Shown in pieces: positions 15,024 to 22,070 of a stretch of DNA of 35,554 bases (position 1 is the first letter of the stretch; each line of letters starts with the position of its first letter). The stretch lies in assembly GCF_016654115.1 (NCBI RefSeq), contig NZ_JAEQAZ010000087.1, forward strand, positions 1 through 35,554, in the 5' to 3' direction. The translations under genes and the position numbers were made by a program. Source of the DNA: Streptomyces sp. MBT53 (GTDB taxonomy: Bacteria > Actinomycetota > Actinomycetes > Streptomycetales > Streptomycetaceae). The notes under the pieces were generated by a model, which did not search any database, was not told the origin of the DNA, and worked only from the letters and a program-made list of their open reading frames with translations.

Positions 15024-16515
15024 ACGCGGTCGCGCCCTCACCCGCGCACATCGCCGCGAGCACCAGCAGCGCGAGGCCCACCGGCCAGGCGCCGTAGCGG
15101 ACGTACGGCGTGATGCCGTGCGCGAGCGGGACGTCGTAGACCTGAGTCGTGTCCGAGTCCGTGCCGAGCCAGGGGCCGATGCGTTCGCCGCTCGGGCCGT
15201 AGACGGCGGAGACGCCGGTCAGGGTGGCGTGGACCATCGGGCGGCCGGTCTCGGCGGCGCGCAGTGCGCCGAGCGTCGCGTGCTGTTCGGGGGCCCAGCT
15301 GTTCTGGAAGGACGAGGTCGAGGACTGGGCGAGGAGGACGTCGGCGCCGTCCTGGGCGAGATGACGGCTCATGTCGGGGAACGCGGTCTCGAAGCAGATC
15401 AGCGGGCCGATACGCAGCCCGTGCCCCACGTTCATCACGACCTGTTCGGTGCCGTGCCTGCGGTCGACGCCCGCCGCCTTGCCGACGGAGGTGGCCCAGC
15501 CGAGCAGTGAGCGGAACGGGATGTACTCCCCGAAGGGGACCAGCCGCATCTTGTCGTAGCGGTCGCCGGTGAGCCCCTGCGGGCCGACCAGGACCGAGCT
15601 CTTGTAGATGCCGGGCTTGTCGGAGCGCTCGGCGTCCACGTTGACCAGGATGTCGGCGCCGGTCTCCTTGGAGAGCGCGGCGATACGGCGCGCGAGATCG
15701 GGCCGCTTGCCGAGGTCGAAGCCGACGCTGCTCTCCCCCCAGGCGATCAAGTCGACGTGCTGCCCTGCGAGTTGGCGGGTCAGCTGCTCCTCGCGGTCGA
15801 AGCGCCGGTCGCCGCTGTCGTCGCCGTCGATGACCCCGGGCTGTACGACGGCGATGCGTACCCGGCCGTCGACGTCGGGGCGCGGCGACCACACCCAGGC
15901 CGCCGAGGTCACGGCGGCCGTGGCGACCAGCCCCGCGACCGCAGGCACCCGCACCTCACGGACCGCGACCAGCACGGCGACCGCCACATTGACGGCCACC
16001 ACCAGGAAGCTCAGCAGCCACACCCCGCCGACCGAGGCGAGCCGCAAGGCCGGTTCCACCTGCCACTGGGTGGAGCCCAGCAGACCCCAGGGACCGCCCA
16101 ACGCCTGCCAGGACCGCACCAGTTCGACCATCAGCCAGCCCGAGGGCAGGACCAGGAGCGCGGCGGCCCCGCGCCGGGGCGTCGGCATGCCACCGAGGAA
16201 GCGGCGCACCAGCCAGCCCCACGGCGCCCACAGCACGCCCAGCAGCCCCGCGATGACGACGATGAACACGCTCAGGCTCGGCACCAGCCAGCTGTGCACG
16301 GCCAGCATGAACCCGAGCCCGCCGAACCAGCCGTCGTAGACCGCCCGTCGTGGGGTCGGTGCCGAGCGGGTCAGCAGGATCCAGGGGACGAGCGCGACGT
16401 AGGCGAACCACCACCACGACGGCGCCGGGAACGCGAACACGGGCAGCGCGCCCGCGAGCGCGGCGAGCAGCGAACGCCGCCATGGGGAGGCGAGCCAGTC
16501 GCCGAAGGTCTTCAT
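14941..16515 (-). CDS. lnt: apolipoprotein N-acyltransferase
   Basis: This 524-residue integral membrane enzyme adds the third acyl chain to the N-terminal cysteine of lipoproteins. About 7 membrane helices in residues 15-210 are followed by a nitrilase-like catalytic domain. The triad is visible: Glu261 in AWGESS, Lys322 in KMRLVPFGEYIP, and Cys374 in ICFETAFPD, with spacing close to the E. coli enzyme (267/335/387). A last helix lies near 480-500. AGGGAGGT precedes the ATG. Several lipoprotein precursors in this window (Rieske, solute-binding protein, 13-kb lipoprotein) are possible substrates. Streptomycetes often carry two lnt paralogues; this may be one of them. The 3' end overlaps the convergent oxidoreductase gene. 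Confidence 0.96.
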   Translation of the reverse strand: MKTFGDWLASPWRRSLLAALAGALPVFAFPAPSWWWFAYVALVPWILLTRSAPTPRRAVYDGWFGGLGFMLAVHSWLVPSLSVFIVVIAGLLGVLWAPWGWLVRRFLGGMPTPRRGAAALLVLPSGWLMVELVRSWQALGGPWGLLGSTQWQVEPALRLASVGGVWLLSFLVVAVNVAVAVLVAVREVRVPAVAGLVATAAVTSAAWVWSPRPDVDGRVRIAVVQPGVIDGDDSGDRRFDREEQLTRQLAGQHVDLIAWGESSVGFDLGKRPDLARRIAALSKETGADILVNVDAERSDKPGIYKSSVLVGPQGLTGDRYDKMRLVPFGEYIPFRSLLGWATSVGKAAGVDRRHGTEQVVMNVGHGLRIGPLICFETAFPDMSRHLAQDGADVLLAQSSTSSFQNSWAPEQHATLGALRAAETGRPMVHATLTGVSAVYGPSGERIGPWLGTDSDTTQVYDVPLAHGITPYVRYGAWPVGLALLVLAAMCAGEGATAFRLRRTAPRPLVPPARTAHESPARPGR

Positions 16516-16612
16516 ACGGCACCTCCCTACCCGCTGATCGCTCCAGTGTGCGCGTCACGGACGATCTCGCACAGAGGACGTTGCGCCAGTCACCGCGATC
16601 GACCCGATCGAC

Positions 16613-17104
16613 TCAGTGGATCACGGCCTCCGGGAGCCGCTCCGGAAGGCGCCGCCACTTCTCCGCCACGACGACCCCGGTCAGCCGCCAGCCGTCGTGC
16701 GTCCGCAGCAGCGCGAACTCGTAGCGTCCGCCGCACACGAAGTCGGGCGCGGTGGAGGTGTCGTCGGGGTCCTCCTTGGCGAAGCGCATCGGATTGATGT
16801 AATCGGCCTGGACGAGCGCGGTGTCGTCGGTGTTCTGGTCCAGGGTGCCGAAGCGGATGCGCCGGTTCACGATCAGATGCTGCCGCATCGGGAACAGCCG
16901 CATGCTCTCGGCGAGCCACCCGGCGATCTCCTCCGCGTCCCCCTCGATGCCTCCGGCGGACCGGTAGTCGGCCCGCCCGTTCGGTGCGAACAGTTTTCGG
17001 TACGCCTCCCAGTCGCCGTCGTCCACCGCCACCGCGTACTCGGTGATCACTTCGTCCACGGCCAGCCGGTCCATCACGATCGCCAGTTCCACACGCTGCG
17101 TCAT
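16613..17104 (-). CDS. NTF2/SnoaL-like protein
   Basis: This 163-residue protein has the cone-shaped NTF2-like pattern: an N-terminal helix with VDEVITEYAVAVDDGDWEAYRKLFAPN, then RADYRSAGGIEG, and later strands ending GRYEFALLRTHDGWRLTGVVV. It fits the SnoaL_4-type group, which includes ring-hydroxylating dioxygenase beta-subunit relatives and dehydratases, but also many proteins with no known reaction. No partner enzyme is adjacent. The ATG at 17104 matches the usual family start; a GTG at 17122 is an alternative and neither has a good SD. Function is unknown. Confidence 0.82.
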   Translation of the reverse strand: MTQRVELAIVMDRLAVDEVITEYAVAVDDGDWEAYRKLFAPNGRADYRSAGGIEGDAEEIAGWLAESMRLFPMRQHLIVNRRIRFGTLDQNTDDTALVQADYINPMRFAKEDPDDTSTAPDFVCGGRYEFALLRTHDGWRLTGVVVAEKWRRLPERLPEAVIH

Positions 17105-17214
17105 CGGCCAAGTGTTGGTCACGCGGTGTGTCGAGCCAAGGGGTACGCGGGGACAACGTGGGGAACATTCGGTGGTGTTCGGACAGGCGTGCGCCCCGAG
17201 GGTGGCCGGATACC

Positions 17215-17502
17215 TCAGTCCCGCTGCCCGTCGGCGGGCGCTTTCAGCAGCCGTTCCAGCTCCTGGCCTGCCTCTTCGTGCCCGGCGTCGGAGATCCGCC
17301 GCAGCTCGCGCAGGTCCCCGGCCGCGCTCGCGCGCCGGGTGAGGAGGAACCCGGCACGCGGGGATCCCTCGTCCAGCAGTTCGCTCAGTTCCGCCAGGTC
17401 ACCGGCCTCGTCGGCGAGGTCGGCCAGCCGGTCCAGGGCGGTCTCGTTGCCCTCGTCGGCCAGCTCGCGCAGGGTCTCCCGGTCGATGTTCGTGTTCGTC
17501 AT
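17215..17502 (-). CDS. small three-repeat helical protein of unknown function
   Basis: This 95-residue acidic protein is built from three copies of a roughly 28-residue helical repeat. Each has the pattern L-x-E-L-x-D-E-G followed by A-x-x-x-L and an A-G-D-L turn: repeat 1 near 9-36 (RELADEGNETALDRLADL), repeat 2 near 37-64 (SELLDEGSPRAGFLLTRR), and repeat 3 near 65-92 (RRISDAGHEEAGQELERL). The pattern resembles Sel1/TPR or ankyrin-like solenoids but is shorter. A GGGGG stretch precedes the ATG. It is divergent from the MerR regulator, whose operator lies between them, so it may be part of the same regulated unit. No function is recognised. Confidence 0.75.
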   Translation of the reverse strand: MTNTNIDRETLRELADEGNETALDRLADLADEAGDLAELSELLDEGSPRAGFLLTRRASAAGDLRELRRISDAGHEEAGQELERLLKAPADGQRD

Positions 17503-17515
17503 GCCCCCATGCTGC

Positions 17516-17538
17516 GACCCTGCCCCAGGGGCGGGGTC
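17516..17538. promoter_or_regulatory. MerR-type operator (23-bp near-perfect inverted repeat)
   Basis: GACCCTGCCCC-a-GGGGCGGGGTC is an 11-bp inverted repeat with one mismatch, centred at 17527. It sits between the divergent small-repeat gene (start 17502) and the MerR gene (start 17557). High-symmetry GACCC...GGGTC dyads are typical of drug-responsive MerR regulators in streptomycetes. GACGAT at 17545-17550 could be a -10 element for a leaderless MerR transcript. Confidence 0.7.
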
Positions 17539-17556
17539 AAGTGGGACGATGGCCGG

Positions 17557-18309
17557 GTGATCACCATCGGACAGTTGGCCGGTTATGTCGGAGTCTCGGT
17601 CAAGACCGTCCGCGTCTATCACGCCAAGGGACTGCTCCCCGAGCCCGAACGCGACGCGTCCGGATATCGCCGCTACGGCGCGCACGACGCCGTCGACCTG
17701 ATCAAGATCCGCACACTCGCCGAAGCCGGCGTCCCCCTCGCCCGGATCCGCGAGCTGAGATCGGCGGGCGAGCCGGAGTTCCGGCGGGCACTGCGCGACA
17801 TCGACGACGACCTCACCGCCCGCATCCGCGACCTGCGGGCAACGCAGGGGCGGCTGCGCCGGCTCGCCGCCGGAGACCTGACACCGCTGCCCGACGAGGT
17901 GGCCGCCCACCTGGGGGACCTGGCCGGCTGGGGATTCACCCCGCGCTGGGTGGACCTGCAACGCGACCTGTGGATCCTCGTGTTCGCCACCCACCCCGAC
18001 GAGGCGACCGCCCTTTTCCACGACCAGGCCGGGACATTGGCCGACCCGGCGCTGCGGCAGCTCTTCCTGGACTACGACCGCGCGCACGACCTGGCCCCCG
18101 ACGATCCCCGCGTCGACGACCTGGCCCGCCGTATCGCCGAGGCACACCGGGAACGCTACGCGGGCGCCGAACCGCCCGGGCCGGCCGCGGACTCGGAGAT
18201 CCCCGCCCTCGTCCAGGGCACGGTCAACGCCTCGTCCCCGGCCTGGCGGCGACTCGACACACTCATCCGGACACTCATCCGGGCCCGGCTGGGACCGGCG
18301 ACCACCTGA
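17557..18309 (+). CDS. MerR-family transcriptional regulator
   Basis: This 250-residue regulator has an N-terminal MerR winged helix (MITIGQLAGYVGVSVKTVRVYHAKGLLPEP, then SGYRRYGAHDAVDLIKI), a dimerisation helix to about residue 105, and a C-terminal domain of about 140 residues of unknown specificity with no metal-binding Cys pattern. It probably senses a small organic molecule. The GTG start lies 18 bp downstream of a near-perfect dyad, consistent with autoregulation and a leaderless transcript. The SDR gene follows after 28 bp and is almost certainly co-transcribed and regulated. The same open frame extends upstream past the operator, but that extension is not credible coding. Confidence 0.92.
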   Translation: MITIGQLAGYVGVSVKTVRVYHAKGLLPEPERDASGYRRYGAHDAVDLIKIRTLAEAGVPLARIRELRSAGEPEFRRALRDIDDDLTARIRDLRATQGRLRRLAAGDLTPLPDEVAAHLGDLAGWGFTPRWVDLQRDLWILVFATHPDEATALFHDQAGTLADPALRQLFLDYDRAHDLAPDDPRVDDLARRIAEAHRERYAGAEPPGPAADSEIPALVQGTVNASSPAWRRLDTLIRTLIRARLGPATT

Positions 18310-18337
18310 ACTGCTCCGCTCCTGAAGGGAAGTACGC

Positions 18338-19078
18338 ATGAAACGTCTCGTCACGGTCGTCACCGGAGGCAGCCGGGGAATCGGCGCCGCGACCTGTCTG
18401 CGGCTCGCGGAGGACGGTCACGACGTGGTCGTGGGGTACCTCCGGGACGCGAAGGCGGCCGAGCAAGTGGCGGACAGGGTACGGCAGTCCGGGGTACGAG
18501 CCGTGTGCGTGGGCGCGGACACGTCCGTCGAGGCGGACGTGGAGCGGCTGTTCACCTCGGCGGAGCAGCAACTCGGGCCCGTCACCGGGCTGGTGAACAA
18601 CGCCGGGGTGACCGGCCCCTTCGGCCGGCTCGCGGACATCGACACCGCCGACCTGCGCCAGATCGTCGAGGTCAACCTCCTTGGCACACTGCTGTGTTCA
18701 CGCCGTGCCGCGCAGACCATGACGGCCCGGGGCAACGGCGTGATCGTGAACGTGTCGTCGTCCGCCGCCACCCTCGGCAGCCCCGGGGACTACGTCCACT
18801 ACGCCGCGACCAAGGCCGCCGTGGACACCCTCACCATGGGCCTGGCCAAGGAACTCGGCCCCGACGGCATCCGCGTCAACGCGGTCGCACCCGGCATCGT
18901 CGACACCGAGATCCACGCGAGAATGGGCGACCCCGACCGCGCACGACGCGTGTCCGCGTCGATCCCGCTGCGCCGCCCCGGGCAGCCCGAGGAGATCGCC
19001 GCGGCCATCGCCTGGCTGATGTCACCGGACGCGTCGTACACGACGGGCACGGTGGTGCGGGTGTCGGGCGGACGGTGA
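18338..19078 (+). CDS. short-chain dehydrogenase/reductase, target of the upstream MerR regulator
   Basis: This 246-residue classical SDR has TGGSRGIG (9-16), NNAG (87-90) and a triad at about Ser142, Tyr155 and Lys159. It ends in VSGGR, typical of FabG-like and glucose-1-dehydrogenase-like members. The segment after strand 2 (VVGYLRDA) lacks the acidic NAD-type residue, which suggests NADP(H). GAAGGGA precedes the ATG. The short gap from the MerR gene suggests the pair forms an inducible detoxification unit in which the reductase removes the molecule that MerR senses. This is inferred from layout. Confidence 0.9.
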   Translation: MKRLVTVVTGGSRGIGAATCLRLAEDGHDVVVGYLRDAKAAEQVADRVRQSGVRAVCVGADTSVEADVERLFTSAEQQLGPVTGLVNNAGVTGPFGRLADIDTADLRQIVEVNLLGTLLCSRRAAQTMTARGNGVIVNVSSSAATLGSPGDYVHYAATKAAVDTLTMGLAKELGPDGIRVNAVAPGIVDTEIHARMGDPDRARRVSASIPLRRPGQPEEIAAAIAWLMSPDASYTTGTVVRVSGGR

Positions 19079-19132
19079 GGGCGGCGACCGGGTCGGTGCT
19101 GAGGCCGGTGCCGGGGTGTGGCCGCCCGCCGC

Positions 19133-19312
19133 TCAGGCTGCCTCGATGACCCCGTCGCGTATCGCGGCGGCCCACTCGACCACCAACAGCTCGTATTCCT
19201 CCCGCTCCTGGGTGGAGAGCGACCCGCCCGCACGCAGCCAGAGAGCCCGGATCTGCTCGTTCACCTCGTAAGCAGACCGCACGGAACCAGGGGTCACGGA
19301 ATCGGGGGACAT
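19133..19312 (-). CDS. small hypothetical protein (59 aa)
   Basis: From the ATG at 19312 the product is 59 residues, beginning MSPDSVTPGSVRSAYEV and rich in helix-forming residues, with a REEYELLVVEWAAAIR segment. Conserved small proteins of this kind, with an NEQIRALW-like core, occur in streptomycetes as I recall. There is no signal or membrane segment. The frame extends 10 codons upstream to a GTG. Codon use follows the high-GC third-position pattern, which supports it as a gene. Function is unknown. Confidence 0.6.
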   Translation of the reverse strand: MSPDSVTPGSVRSAYEVNEQIRALWLRAGGSLSTQEREEYELLVVEWAAAIRDGVIEAA

Positions 19313-19401
19313 GCGGAACAGCCTAGGGGCAAGGACTGACACTGCGCTACCGGACGGCTACTCAAACCGTATGGGGTTGGTCACGGGCGCGGTGCGGGCG
19401 T

Positions 19402-19920
19402 TCAGTCGACCCAGGTGACGACGTACTGCGAGTGCTGCGCGGCAGCTCGGTAGAACTCCCGCATGGCGACGAAGTGTTCGGTGAGGTGGGCCCGTACGTC
19501 GCCGTCGAATCCGGCATCGAACCCGCAGGCGGTGGCCGCCTCTTCGGTTGACGTCGGCAACTCCGAGAGGAGGTCGTCGAGTCGGATGCGGTCCAACGCG
19601 GCGGCGATGTCGGTGACGGCGGTCGGGGTGAGCAGGCGGGGCGGGTCGCCGAAACCGTCGTAGAACTTCTCGTGGTCCAGGAATTCCGCATCCCCGTCAG
19701 GGTCACCCGTGACGGCGCGGTCGAGCAGCGCGATCACCTGCGGGTCGGCGCCGGTCGAGCGGCAGTGGTGGATGAGGCCCCATATCGCCCAGTCCGTGTC
19801 GAGCAGGCAGGTGTCCGGCGGGTCCCAGCCCGGGGAGGCGTCGGGCGAGGCGAGTGCCGAGGCACGGCAGTGGTCGAGGTACTCGGACGTCACGCGGGCG
19901 AACTGCTGGGTCAGGGGCAT
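19402..19920 (-). CDS. DUF1877-like protein (YfbM type)
   Basis: This 172-residue protein fits the DUF1877/YfbM pattern: CLLDTDWAIWGLIHHCR near 39-54 (usually D-x-x-K-x-W-x-x-L-H), FYDGFGDPPRLLTPTAVTDIAAAL near 86-109, and the end segment FVAMREFYRAAAQHSQYVVTWVD. The family has no known biochemical role. The ATG overlaps the stop of the HxlR regulator gene upstream (TGATG), so translation is probably coupled and both may be controlled by the box array at 20285-20373. The family call is moderately firm because the first motif is degenerate. Confidence 0.75.
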   Translation of the reverse strand: MPLTQQFARVTSEYLDHCRASALASPDASPGWDPPDTCLLDTDWAIWGLIHHCRSTGADPQVIALLDRAVTGDPDGDAEFLDHEKFYDGFGDPPRLLTPTAVTDIAAALDRIRLDDLLSELPTSTEEAATACGFDAGFDGDVRAHLTEHFVAMREFYRAAAQHSQYVVTWVD

Positions 19921-20267
19921 CAGTTGGCTCTCCCTCGCTGCTCGGCCCACACTCGCGACCAGTCCAGCAACGGTCCCATCGCCGTCACCAGGTCCGTGCC
20001 CAGCGGGGTCAACTGCCAGGCCCCGTCCGGCGTCTGACCCGCGATGTCCGCCTCGCGCAACTCCGTGAGGCGGGTGGACAGGACGCTGGAGGACATGGCG
20101 TCGCAGTGCCGTTGCAGATCGCGGAAACCGATCGGGGCGGGGTGGCGGTGGAGTTCCCAGATCACGCGGAGGGTCCAGCGCCGCCCGAGCAGATCGAGCG
20201 CGGCCATGACGGGACGCCCGGTGTCCGATCCGCGAACGGGGCGGCCAGGAGCGGGGATCGGTTCCAA
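19920..20267 (-). CDS. HxlR-family winged-helix regulator
   Basis: This 115-residue regulator has a MarR/HxlR winged helix: GRPVMAALDLLGRRWTLRVIWELHR near 17-41, FRDLQRHCDAMSSSVLSTRLTELREADI near 48-75 and the wing ending WQLTPLGTDL. The TTG start at 20267 is supported by AGGAGG 5 nt upstream. It is transcribed away from the carboxymuconolactone-decarboxylase-like gene and overlaps the DUF1877 gene. HxlR regulators often control adjacent oxidoreductase or detoxification genes, so the divergent CMD-like gene is the probable target. It has no Cys near the N-terminus, where many redox-sensing HxlR proteins do. Confidence 0.9.
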   Translation of the reverse strand: MEPIPAPGRPVRGSDTGRPVMAALDLLGRRWTLRVIWELHRHPAPIGFRDLQRHCDAMSSSVLSTRLTELREADIAGQTPDGAWQLTPLGTDLVTAMGPLLDWSRVWAEQRGRAN

Positions 20268-20284
20268 CAGGGCCTCCTCGCCGG

Positions 20285-20373
20285 ACTCTTGGCGATCTCC
20301 TGAATCACTCTTGCTGCTGACTCATTCTTGCTCCCGACTCACTCTTGCGCTTCGATTTCAGAAGCGCAAGAGT
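20285..20373. promoter_or_regulatory. array of ACTCTTGC boxes between divergent HxlR and CMD-like genes
   Basis: The box ACTCTTGC or a one-base variant occurs at 20285 (ending GG), 20307, 20324 and 20341 in direct orientation, and inverted at 20366-20373. The middle three lie in exact 17-bp tandem units (20306-20322, 20323-20339, 20340-20356). The last direct box is extended into a perfect 13-bp inverted repeat, ACTCTTGCGCTTC and GAAGCGCAAGAGT, with a 7-nt loop (20341-20373), ending 8 nt before the CMD ATG. This is a strong candidate for a cooperative HxlR operator. Confidence 0.65.
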
Positions 20374-20381
20374 CGGTGGAC

Positions 20382-20942
20382 ATGAAACAGCGCATCGAAG
20401 GAGTCACCCCGCCCTACACCCCCGACACCGACCGCGCCCTGCGCCGCTGGATGCCGCCCGGCGTCGCCCGCGAACCTCTCATGCTCTTCAAAGTCCTCGA
20501 ACGCCACCCCGAACTCGCCTCCCGCATGCGGGCGTTGGGCGCCGGACTCCTCGTCCACGGCCGCCTGAGCACCGCCGACCGCGAACTCGTGATCGCCCGG
20601 GTCTGCGCCCGCGCGGGCTGCGCCTACGAGTGGGGCGTCCACATGGCGGCGTACGCCGAAGCCGCCCAACTCACCCCGAAGCAGGTCGCGTTGACCGCGA
20701 CCGGTACCCCGGACGACCCGGCCTGGTCGCCACGGCAGTCCGCGCTGCTCCGGGCCGTCGACGAACTCGACGCGGGCGCACGGCTGAGCGACCCGGTCTG
20801 GTCCGGCCTGCGGGAGCACCTCGACGAGCCCGAGGCCCTCGAACTCCTCGTACTGGCCGGGTGGTACCGCACGATCGCCTACGTCGCCAACGGCGTCGGG
20901 ATCGCCCCCGAGCCCTGGGCCCTCGCTCTGCCCGAGCGGTAG
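20382..20942 (+). CDS. carboxymuconolactone decarboxylase/AhpD-like protein
   Basis: This all-helical protein of 186 residues belongs to the CMD superfamily. The signature is the segment RELVIARVCARAGCAYEWGVHMAAY near 67-91, with Cys75, Cys80 and His87 (CxYEWxxH). It contains no CxxC as in AhpD peroxidases, so peroxidase chemistry is uncertain. The family also includes decarboxylases of the beta-ketoadipate route and many proteins of unknown role. The ATG lies 8 nt after a perfect 13-bp inverted repeat. It is divergent from the HxlR regulator and is predicted to be controlled by it. It converges with uppP, with 1 bp between stop codons. Confidence 0.88.
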   Translation: MKQRIEGVTPPYTPDTDRALRRWMPPGVAREPLMLFKVLERHPELASRMRALGAGLLVHGRLSTADRELVIARVCARAGCAYEWGVHMAAYAEAAQLTPKQVALTATGTPDDPAWSPRQSALLRAVDELDAGARLSDPVWSGLREHLDEPEALELLVLAGWYRTIAYVANGVGIAPEPWALALPER

Positions 20943-20943
20943 T

Positions 20944-21819
20944 TCAGCCCGCCGACTCGGCCGCGTGCGGGCTGAGCACGCCCGCCGTCACCAGCGCGAT
21001 GATCACGATGCCGAGGGCGATGCGGTACCAGACGAACGGCATGAAGCTCTTGTGCGAGATGAACTTCATGAACCAGGCGATGACCGCGTATCCGACCGCG
21101 AACGCGATCACCGTCGCGAACATCGTCGGACCCCACGCGATGTGTCCCTCCTCGGCCGCGTCCTTCAACTCGAAGGCGCCCGAGGCCAGTACGGCCGGCA
21201 TGGCGAGCAGGAAGGAGTAACGGGCCGCCGCCTCACGGGTGTAGCCCATGAACAGGCCGCCGCTGATGGTCGCGCCCGAGCGGGAGACGCCGGGGACCAG
21301 CGCCATCGCCTGGCAGAGGCCGTACAGCAGGCCGTCCTTGGCGTTCAGGTCCACCAGTGTCTTGCGCTGCTTGGGTGCCCGGTGCCGGCCGCCCGTCTCG
21401 TCGCGGGCCGCGAGGCGGTCGGCGACGCCGATGACGATGCCCACCACGATGAGCATGGTGGCGGTGATCCGCAGATCCCGGAACGGTCCCTCGATCTGGT
21501 CCTTGAGCGTGACCCCGAGCACACCGATCGGAATGGAGCCGACGATCACCAGCCAGCCCATCTGGGCGTCGTGGTCGCGCCGCATCTCCTTGTTCGTGAG
21601 CGACCGGAACCACGCGGCGAGAATCCGCCCCACATCCTGGCGGAAGTAGATCAGCACCGCCGCCTCCGTACCGAGCTGGGTGATCGCCGTGAAGGCCGCG
21701 CCCGGGTCCTTCCAGCCGGAGAAGGCCGCCGTCAGCCGCAGATGCGCACTGGACGACACGGGCAGGAACTCGGTCAGCCCCTGGACGAGTCCGAGGATGA
21801 GGGATTCAAACCAAGACAT
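20944..21819 (-). CDS. uppP: undecaprenyl-diphosphatase
   Basis: This 291-residue membrane enzyme dephosphorylates undecaprenyl pyrophosphate, recycling the lipid carrier for peptidoglycan and other wall polymers, and confers bacitracin resistance when abundant. Family landmarks are GLTEFLPVSSSAHL (14-27, with Glu17 and the Ser cluster) and PGVSRSGATISG (176-187), both in re-entrant loops that build the active site. Eight or so membrane helices can be traced. The start MSWFESL is that of homologues; an upstream in-frame GTG at 21864 is unlikely. It is monocistronic in this window. Confidence 0.97.
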   Translation of the reverse strand: MSWFESLILGLVQGLTEFLPVSSSAHLRLTAAFSGWKDPGAAFTAITQLGTEAAVLIYFRQDVGRILAAWFRSLTNKEMRRDHDAQMGWLVIVGSIPIGVLGVTLKDQIEGPFRDLRITATMLIVVGIVIGVADRLAARDETGGRHRAPKQRKTLVDLNAKDGLLYGLCQAMALVPGVSRSGATISGGLFMGYTREAAARYSFLLAMPAVLASGAFELKDAAEEGHIAWGPTMFATVIAFAVGYAVIAWFMKFISHKSFMPFVWYRIALGIVIIALVTAGVLSPHAAESAG

Positions 21820-21978
21820 GGAGTTACGGCGTCCAAGTGCTGCTCGCGGAAGGGCAAAGGACACACCAAAACGCCGCGCACGGTGATCGAGTGTGTGTGA
21901 GGGGCAGCGTAGCGTCCCGGTGTGACAGGCCGGACACAGGGGTTTCGCGGGCGGTCGGGCGACTCCGGGTGCGTGGTG

Positions 21979-22008
21979 TTGACCAGGCGCGGGGGCGGCG
22001 CATACGTT
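21979..22008 (+). promoter_or_regulatory. promoter of the Gfo-PmoA-cupin operon
   Basis: TTGACC (21979-21984), an 18-nt spacer and TACGTT (22003-22008) form a plausible principal-sigma promoter. The expected start site near 22014-22016 lies directly before the LacI-type operator. Confidence 0.5.
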
Positions 22009-22016
22009 GCAGCGGA

Positions 22017-22030
22017 GGAAAGCGCTTGCT
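22017..22030. promoter_or_regulatory. LacI-family operator candidate
   Basis: GGAAAGCGCTTGCT contains the central AAGCGCTT palindrome and the left half of the GGAAAGCGCTTTCC type used by LacI/CcpA-like sugar repressors. It overlaps the predicted transcription start of the sugar operon, an ideal place for repression. The regulator gene is not in the window. Confidence 0.6.
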
Positions 22031-22070
22031 GGACGCGCTCGCTGTCTCCGGAGGAGTGCTGATCACGCCC

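Noticed and set aside
17128..17556. N-terminal extension of the MerR frame by 143 codons
   Set aside because: It crosses the operator and antisense small gene, has no family similarity, and the MerR domain starts exactly at the GTG at 17557.
19079..19132. Terminator after the MerR-SDR operon
   Set aside because: Only a 7-bp GGGCGGC/GCCGCCC stem with a loop above 30 nt can be drawn; too weak to annotate.
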